NCBI GenBank assembly: GCA_038562165.1
Contig: JBCFAO010000013.1
Location: 1-64,000 of the forward strand
Origin: WRMS01 sp038562165
GTDB taxonomy: Bacteria; Bacillota; Peptococcia; DRI-13; UBA5745
Direction of reading: 5' to 3'
Length of the DNA: 64,000 nucleotides
The notes beneath the pieces are model-generated. The model made no database searches, was not told the DNA's origin, and saw only the letters and a list, made by a program, of their open reading frames with translations. The translations under genes and the position numbers were made by a program. Of the stretch, positions 59,214-64,000 are shown one piece after another. Numbering within the stretch: the stretch's first letter is position 1; each line of letters starts with the position of its first letter.

Positions 59214-59729
59214 CTAATCCAAAACCAGAGAAGGCGGAGCGTATACTCTGGCCCCCAGCTCCTGATCCAACTGATAAAGTCCTTGGGGCGTCTTGCCGAA
59301 AAGCTCAAACTTCTTGATCAGATCGCTGGCATTCTTCTCTTCCTCCAGCTGCTCCTTCACAAACCAATTCAGGAACTCCATGGTCCGGAAATCCTTGTCG
59401 GCGTAAGCAGCGTCGTAAATATTGTTGATGGAAGCGGTGACCAGCTGCTCATGCTCCAGCACCTGATCCAAAACCGCTCCGAAAGAGGCATATTCATAAG
59501 GCGGCGCATCGATGGGTAAGAGTTTTACTTTGTAGCCGTTATTCAACAGATACTGCCGGAACAAAAGGCCATGATCCCTCTCCTCCTGGGCTTGGATCAC
59601 AAACCAGTTCTCAAAGCCTGTCAGACCTTCATCGCTATAATAATTGGCCATATCCAGATAAAGGTAAGCAGAATAGAGTTCTTTGCAGATTTGCTCATTT
59701 AATAATTTTACTACATTTTCACTTAACAT
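59214..59729 (-). CDS. ftn: ferritin
   Basis: Iron-storage protein of 171 residues. The start is the ATG at 59729 (MLSENVVKLL), 6 bases after AAGGAGGT; the ATG two codons upstream touches the ribosome site. Ferroxidase ligands occur in CKELYSAYLYL, AQEERDHGLLF and FVKEQLEEEKNA. Non-haem FtnA type. Neighbouring Hcp and Crp/Fnr genes suggest a stress-related cluster. Confidence 0.92.
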   Translation of the reverse strand: MLSENVVKLLNEQICKELYSAYLYLDMANYYSDEGLTGFENWFVIQAQEERDHGLLFRQYLLNNGYKVKLLPIDAPPYEYASFGAVLDQVLEHEQLVTASINNIYDAAYADKDFRTMEFLNWFVKEQLEEEKNASDLIKKFELFGKTPQGLYQLDQELGARVYAPPSLVLD

Positions 59730-59820
59730 AAACATACCTCCTTGCTTAATTAATCTAATTATAATTCAACATTCCTTCTAAATCAAGGCTTTCAGGATAT
59801 TTTATTGATAATATTTATCA

Positions 59821-60489
59821 TTAATTATGATGCAGCAATTCAAAATGGTTGCGTTCAACCTGCAAAACCCCTTCTTCCCGCAGCTTCCTGATTTCATTAG
59901 TCATGGCACTGCGGTCAACACAAAGGTAATCCGCCAGCTCCTGCCGGTTGAAAGGAATCATAAAGCTTGCGTTGCCGGCTTTCTGGGCCTGGGCCGTCAG
60001 ATAAGCAATTAACTTCTCCCGGGTGCTGCGGCGGGAGAGGATTTCAATCTTCTGATTGAGCATTTGATTCTTATCGGCCAGAATGCCCAGCATATTTTCA
60101 ATGAGCTTATTATGAAAAACACAGGAAGAGGTGCAGGTGGTGATCATTTTGCGGTAATTGATCATCAATATCTCGCTCTTTTCCACTGTATAGACATTTA
60201 CGGGCAAAATATGATTTTTGCCGCAGGCAAAGGCTTCCCCGAAGAGCTCCCCCGCCTCCAGCTTGGCTAGTATAGTACGGTTGCCCAGGAAGTCTTCTTT
60301 GACCACCTGAACGGCGCCGGAGAGAACCACCCCTACAAAGGAAGAAACATCTCCCGCCATCAGAACCGTTGCCGTTTTATCAAATTTTTTTGTTTTAGCC
60401 GAAAGACATTCTAATAAGCCGGAAAGCTCATTTTCTTTGATGCCGTTGAACAATGGCATTTTTTTTAATAGCGGATAAAAATTTTTCAT
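59821..60489 (-). CDS. Crp/Fnr family regulator (HcpR-like by position)
   Basis: A 222-residue protein with an N-terminal cyclic-nucleotide-binding fold (GDVSSFVGVVLSGAVQVVKED) and a Crp-type helix-turn-helix (FNRQELADYLCVDRSAMTNEIRKLREEGVL). The start is the ATG at 60489 (MKNFYPLLKK), after GAGAGGG. It is divergent from the ferredoxin-hcp pair, the position occupied by HcpR in several anaerobes, where the regulator responds to nitric oxide. The identification as HcpR is by context. Confidence 0.82.
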   Translation of the reverse strand: MKNFYPLLKKMPLFNGIKENELSGLLECLSAKTKKFDKTATVLMAGDVSSFVGVVLSGAVQVVKEDFLGNRTILAKLEAGELFGEAFACGKNHILPVNVYTVEKSEILMINYRKMITTCTSSCVFHNKLIENMLGILADKNQMLNQKIEILSRRSTREKLIAYLTAQAQKAGNASFMIPFNRQELADYLCVDRSAMTNEIRKLREEGVLQVERNHFELLHHN

Positions 60490-60502
60490 TTTCCCTCTCT
60501 TT

Positions 60503-60518
60503 TGTTGTAAATACAACA
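60503..60518. promoter_or_regulatory. palindrome between the Crp/Fnr gene and ferredoxin-hcp
   Basis: TGTTGTA and TACAACA flank a 2-base centre. It lies 14 bases upstream of the Crp/Fnr start and about 80 upstream of the ferredoxin gene. Crp/Fnr-type sites have this size and spacing, so it is the likely operator for both directions. Confidence 0.6.
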
Positions 60519-60596
60519 TACCTCTTGTGAACAGTATAGTAAACTAACCACAGTAAGTCAAGTAACTCAAGGGATTAGCGCGAAGGAGGAATTGAA

Positions 60597-61394
60597 ATGA
60601 TTCGCCAGATTATCAAAATAGATGAAAGTAAATGTAACGGCTGCGGCCTGTGTGCCGAAGCTTGCCATGAAGGAGCCATCGCTATGGTGGGGGGTAAAGC
60701 CAAGCTGATTAGGGATGATTATTGTGACGGCTTAGGCGATTGCCTGCCCTGCTGCCCTACCGGCGCCATCACCTTTGAACAGCGGGAGGCCTTAGCCTAT
60801 GACGAAGAGGCCGTAGCCATCAATATGGCCAAAAAAGCCGCAGAAACAAAGGCTGCCGACGCAAAAACCGGCCAAGCCAAGCCTCATTTCGGCGGCTGCC
60901 CCGGCAGCAATGCCCATACCATCAACCGTCCGCCGGCAGGGGGCTGTCCCGGCAGCAATGCCCACGCCATTAAGCGTCCTGCCGCCGCTAATGAAGAATC
61001 AGCAGCCGCACCTGCCCATGAAATGGAAAGCCAGCTGAGACAGTGGCCCGTTCAAATCAAGCTGGTGCCGGTGAACGCCCCGTATTTCAATCAGGCTCAT
61101 CTGCTGATTGCCGCCGATTGCACAGCCTACTCCTACGGTGATTTTCATAACCGTTTCATGAAAAACCGGGTAACCATCATCGGCTGCCCCAAATTGGATG
61201 AAGGCGATTACAGCGAAAAACTGACGGCTATTCTGCAGCAAAACGACATCAAAAGCGTTACCCTGACCCGGATGGAAGTTCCCTGCTGCGGCGGCTTGGC
61301 CAATGCGGCCATCAAAGCCTTGAAGGAATGCGGCAAAATGATTCCCTGGCAAATCGTCACCATCACCACCGACGGTCAGATAATCGAAAACTAA
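60597..61394 (+). CDS. 4Fe-4S ferredoxin-domain protein paired with Hcp
   Basis: A 265-residue protein. Two [4Fe-4S] motifs lie at C13-x2-C16-x2-C19-x3-C23 and C43...C49-x2-C52-C53. A linker with the repeated motif GGCPGSNAH (twice) and Ala-rich stretches leads to a C-terminal domain with CPKLDEGDYSEKL and PCCGGLANAA. It lies 54 bases before hcp and is the probable electron donor to it. The form with this C-terminal domain is common next to hcp in clostridia. Confidence 0.85.
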   Translation: MIRQIIKIDESKCNGCGLCAEACHEGAIAMVGGKAKLIRDDYCDGLGDCLPCCPTGAITFEQREALAYDEEAVAINMAKKAAETKAADAKTGQAKPHFGGCPGSNAHTINRPPAGGCPGSNAHAIKRPAAANEESAAAPAHEMESQLRQWPVQIKLVPVNAPYFNQAHLLIAADCTAYSYGDFHNRFMKNRVTIIGCPKLDEGDYSEKLTAILQQNDIKSVTLTRMEVPCCGGLANAAIKALKECGKMIPWQIVTITTDGQIIEN

Positions 61395-61448
61395 CAGCAG
61401 TAAATCAAGTTGAACCAACAGAAACAGAAACAAAAAGGAGGAATACTA

Positions 61449-63017
61449 ATGTCAAACATGTTTTGTTTTCAATGCGAGCAAACCGCCGGCTGCACTGCCT
61501 GCACCGGTAAAGCCGGTGTCTGCGGCAAGCAGGACCACACCGCCAACCTCCAGGATAAGCTTACCGGCGCCTTGATCGGCCTGGCTCAAGCCGTCCGGGC
61601 AAAAGGTTTGGAAAATAAGGCCGACGATGAGTTAAGCCTTACGGTCATGGAGGGTTTATTCACCACCATTACGAATGTGAGCTTCGATGATGAAGCCATC
61701 CAGAAACAGATTGACAAAACCCACCGGCTTACCGCCAAGTTCGGCATCAGCCAGGATTACGATATGACAAAGATCTGGGAAGGCCATGAAGACATCCGCT
61801 CCTTGAAATCCCTTATCCTCTTCGGCATCCGGGGTGTAGCTGCCTATGGTTACCATGCTTACGTTCTGGGCTATCAGGATCAAGAGGTCAACAGCTTTTT
61901 CATCAAAGCCCTGGCCGCTTTAGGTGAGGAAGGCAGCCTGGAGACCCTGCTGCCCGTAGTTATGGAAACAGGCAAAGTCAACTTGTCCTGCATGGCTCTT
62001 TTAGATAAAGCCAATACTGAAAGCTATGGCACTCCCCAGCCCACTACCGTACCCCTTTCCGTGGAAAAAGGCCCCTTCATCGTAGTCAGCGGCCATGATC
62101 TCTATGATCTGAAGCAATTGCTGGAGCAGACGAAAGACAAAGGCATCAACATTTATACCCATGGTGAAATGCTGCCGGCCCACGCTTATCCCAAGTTGAA
62201 AGAATACAGTCACTTGAAGGGCAACTTCGGCACCGCCTGGCAGAGCCAGCAGAAGGAATTTGCCGATATCCCGGGCGCCGTTCTCTTCACCACCAACTGC
62301 CTGATGCCTCCCAAAGACAGCTATAAAGACCGGGTCTTCACCACCGAAGTAGTGGCTTATCCCAGCCTGGTTCACATCGGCGAGGACAAAGACTTCACGC
62401 CGGTTATTGAAAAAGCTCTGGCTTTAGGCGGCTACAAGGAAGACCGGCCCATGACCGGCATCAACGGCGGCAGCCAGGTTACCACTGGTTTTGGTCACGG
62501 CGCAGTGCTGGCCGCTGCCGGCACCATTGTAGAAGCGGTTAAAGCCGGCGCCATCAAGCACTTCTTCCTGGTAGGCGGCTGCGACGGCGCCAAGCCCGGC
62601 CGCAATTACTACACGGAATTTGTCAAACAGACCCCCAAGGATACCATTGTCTTGACTCTGGCTTGCGGCAAATACCGCTTTAATGACCTGGATGCCGGTG
62701 AAATCGGCGGCTTCCCCAGAATTATGGACATGGGGCAATGCAACGACGCCTATTCCGCTATCAAGGTAGCGGTAGCCCTGGCAGAAGCCTTTGGCTGCGG
62801 CGTCAACGAGCTGCCTTTATCCATGGTGCTTTCCTGGTACGAACAAAAGGCCGTTTGCATCTTATTGACGCTCCTGCACCTGGGCATTAAGAACATTCTC
62901 TTGGGACCCAGTCTGCCGGCCTTCGTTTCTCCCAATATCCTGGCTTACCTGGTGGAGAACTTCAATATTGCTCCCATCAGCACTCCCGAGGCTGATCTGA
63001 AAAAAATCCTGGGCTAA
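61449..63017 (+). CDS. hcp: hybrid-cluster protein (hydroxylamine/NO reductase)
   Basis: A 522-residue enzyme with a [4Fe-4S] cluster and a hybrid Fe-S-O cluster. The start is the ATG at 61449 (MSNMFCFQCEQTAGC), 6 bases after AAAGGAGGA. N-terminal cluster cysteines include C6, C9, C18 and C25. Hybrid-cluster ligands occur in HGEMLPAHAYP, TTNCLMPP, VGGCDGAKPGRNYY and ACGKYRFND. Function in nitrosative stress is established for the family. Short length indicates the anaerobe-type (class III) form. Confidence 0.94.
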   Translation: MSNMFCFQCEQTAGCTACTGKAGVCGKQDHTANLQDKLTGALIGLAQAVRAKGLENKADDELSLTVMEGLFTTITNVSFDDEAIQKQIDKTHRLTAKFGISQDYDMTKIWEGHEDIRSLKSLILFGIRGVAAYGYHAYVLGYQDQEVNSFFIKALAALGEEGSLETLLPVVMETGKVNLSCMALLDKANTESYGTPQPTTVPLSVEKGPFIVVSGHDLYDLKQLLEQTKDKGINIYTHGEMLPAHAYPKLKEYSHLKGNFGTAWQSQQKEFADIPGAVLFTTNCLMPPKDSYKDRVFTTEVVAYPSLVHIGEDKDFTPVIEKALALGGYKEDRPMTGINGGSQVTTGFGHGAVLAAAGTIVEAVKAGAIKHFFLVGGCDGAKPGRNYYTEFVKQTPKDTIVLTLACGKYRFNDLDAGEIGGFPRIMDMGQCNDAYSAIKVAVALAEAFGCGVNELPLSMVLSWYEQKAVCILLTLLHLGIKNILLGPSLPAFVSPNILAYLVENFNIAPISTPEADLKKILG

Positions 63018-63067
63018 TCTCTTGCATTAACCGCTTAATTCTGGGATAAAGCTCAATAAAACCGATA

Positions 63068-63117
63068 AAAAAACAGCAGGTCTATAGGACAGACGCCCTA
63101 TGAATCTGCTGTTTTTT
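63068..63117 (+). terminator. terminator of hcp
   Basis: AAAACAGCAG and CTGCTGTTTT form the stem, followed by TTG; inner TCTATAGG/CCCTATGA adds pairing. Confidence 0.8.
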
Positions 63118-63154
63118 GCAGTATAATTAATCCTTGGGAAAGGTGGGGATTTAT

Positions 63155-64000
63155 TTGCTTTGCGGAAAGAAAAAACTGCTGGTTGTGGATGATGTGGAAA
63201 TCAATCGTATCATTTTAAAAGAGCTTTTCAGCGAAGAATTTGAAGTGCTGCAGGCAGAAAACGGCCGCAAAGCCCTGGATTATCTTCAGCGTTATCCCAG
63301 TGAAATCGCCATCGTATTGCTGGATCTGATCATGCCGGTAATGAACGGCTTTGAGGTGCTGCAAAATATGCAGGCAACCGGGCTGATCCAAAAAGTCCCC
63401 GTTATTCTTATCACCGGCGAGAACGACGACGAGAAAACTTTAAAGGGCTATGAGCTAGGCGTCTCCGATCTGCTGACTAAGCCTTTTAATCCCCGGATTG
63501 TCTACCGCCGGGTCCTCAATGTCATCAATCTTTATGCCCATAAGGAAAACCTGGAAACGAAGCTCAAAGAGCAGAAAGCGATGTTGGAGAAGCAAGCCCG
63601 GCGCCTGCGCCAATCCAATCAATTCGTCATCGACGCCCTCAGCACTGCCGTAGAATTTCGCAGTTGCGAGTCTGGCGAGCATATCAAACGCATTCGGGGT
63701 CTGACTAAGGTTTTTCTGGAGGCCATCAAAGACGCCTATCCGGAAGACTATCCCTTGACCCCCGAGGAAATCGACATGATCTCCAGCGCATCGGCTATGC
63801 ATGATATCGGCAAAATTGCCATCCCCGATTCTATTTTGCTCAAGCCGGGGCCTTTGGATTCCCAGGAGTTTGAAATCATGAAAACCCATACCATCAGGGG
63901 CTGCGAGATTCTCATCAGCTTAAATTTCGCCCGGGATGAAGAATATTGTAAATATTGTTATGAAATCTGCCGCCACCATCACGAACGCTGGGATGGCAAC
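63155..64000 (+). CDS. response regulator with HD-GYP domain, cut by the window end
   Basis: The frame starts at TTG 63155 with AAGGTGGGG 6 bases before it and is open to the last base (282 codons). Receiver domain: acidic pair D12/D13, phospho-acceptor D57 (LLDLIMPVMNGF), Lys in LTKPFN. A coiled linker (KLKEQKAMLEKQARRLRQ) leads to an HD-GYP domain: AMHDIGKIAIPD and HHERWDGN are visible. This class degrades c-di-GMP and would counter the GGDEF enzyme at 37210. The C-terminus lies outside the window. Confidence 0.9.
   Translation, partial: MLCGKKKLLVVDDVEINRIILKELFSEEFEVLQAENGRKALDYLQRYPSEIAIVLLDLIMPVMNGFEVLQNMQATGLIQKVPVILITGENDDEKTLKGYELGVSDLLTKPFNPRIVYRRVLNVINLYAHKENLETKLKEQKAMLEKQARRLRQSNQFVIDALSTAVEFRSCESGEHIKRIRGLTKVFLEAIKDAYPEDYPLTPEEIDMISSASAMHDIGKIAIPDSILLKPGPLDSQEFEIMKTHTIRGCEILISLNFARDEEYCKYCYEICRHHHERWDGN

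Overview
The window reads as a chromosome segment of an anaerobic, Gram-positive-type (Firmicutes: Clostridia or Negativicutes) bacterium of roughly 50% GC. The grounds are strong AGGAGG-type ribosome sites, sigma-A-like promoters, a one-piece tmRNA with an ANNNYALAA tag, hybrid-cluster protein, molybdenum hydroxylases, a TRAP transporter, DUF169, YkvI and LpdD-like proteins, and clostridial-type phage lysis genes. Species cannot be named from sequence alone.

Layout. 0-0.7 kb: decayed small genes. 0.7-12 kb: a catabolic island. A leftward operon encodes a beta-hydroxyacid dehydrogenase, a TRAP transporter (DctP/Q/M) and an acetoin-type 2-oxo-acid dehydrogenase complex (Lpd, E1alpha, E1beta, E2). 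It faces a DUF169 gene, a GntR/FCD regulator and a PPC-domain protein. Three similar sequences overlap the -10 elements of the three promoters and look like the regulator's operators. 12-18 kb: cold-shock protein, MarR/flavodoxin pair under a near-perfect palindromic operator, a membrane-anchored phosphate-binding-like protein, a split permease with a fused ferredoxin and a divergent Crp/Fnr regulator, and RNase Z. 18.4-19.5 kb: smpB and ssrA. 19.5-24.5 kb: a decayed prophage (tail fibre, holin, M15 endolysin with a frameshift) next to the tmRNA 3' end, with a direct repeat of that end and a second copy of the ssrA terminator stem on the far side.

24.5-31.5 kb: CoA-disulfide-reductase-like enzyme with rhodanese domain, a lipoprotein serpin, an ECF S component, DUF3892 and YyaL/DUF255. 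31.6-37.2 kb: a potassium module (KtrA, KtrB, two further TrkA-type subunits) beside a KdpDE-like two-component system, with four TGTGAG repeats phased at 11-20-11 bp in front of the transport genes. 37.2-39.3 kb: Cache-GGDEF cyclase and NIF3-like protein. 39.5-43.4 kb: three-subunit xanthine-dehydrogenase-family molybdoenzyme. 43.7-49.4 kb: HTH fragments, LpdD-like protein, extradiol dioxygenase (probable ATA start), methyltransferase, YdeI pseudogene, AraC/GyrI regulator, YkvI. 49.6-52.4 kb: glycosyltransferase, nucleotidyltransferase, class II aldolase. 52.5-55.5 kb: a fused Fe-S/molybdenum hydroxylase. 55.6-55.85 kb: a nested palindromic repeat element of unknown nature. 55.9-64 kb: chemoreceptor, phosphate-binding-like lipoprotein, ferritin, Crp/Fnr regulator divergent from a ferredoxin-hcp pair, and a response regulator/HD-GYP gene cut by the window end.

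The functional themes are import and oxidation of organic acids or carbonyl compounds (TRAP/Aco, molybdenum hydroxylases, LpdD, dioxygenase), potassium homeostasis, c-di-GMP signalling, and nitrosative/oxidative stress (Hcp, ferritin, CoADR). The least explained items are the 55.6 kb nested palindrome, the ssrA-bounded prophage relic, and the three-site operator set of the TRAP/Aco island.
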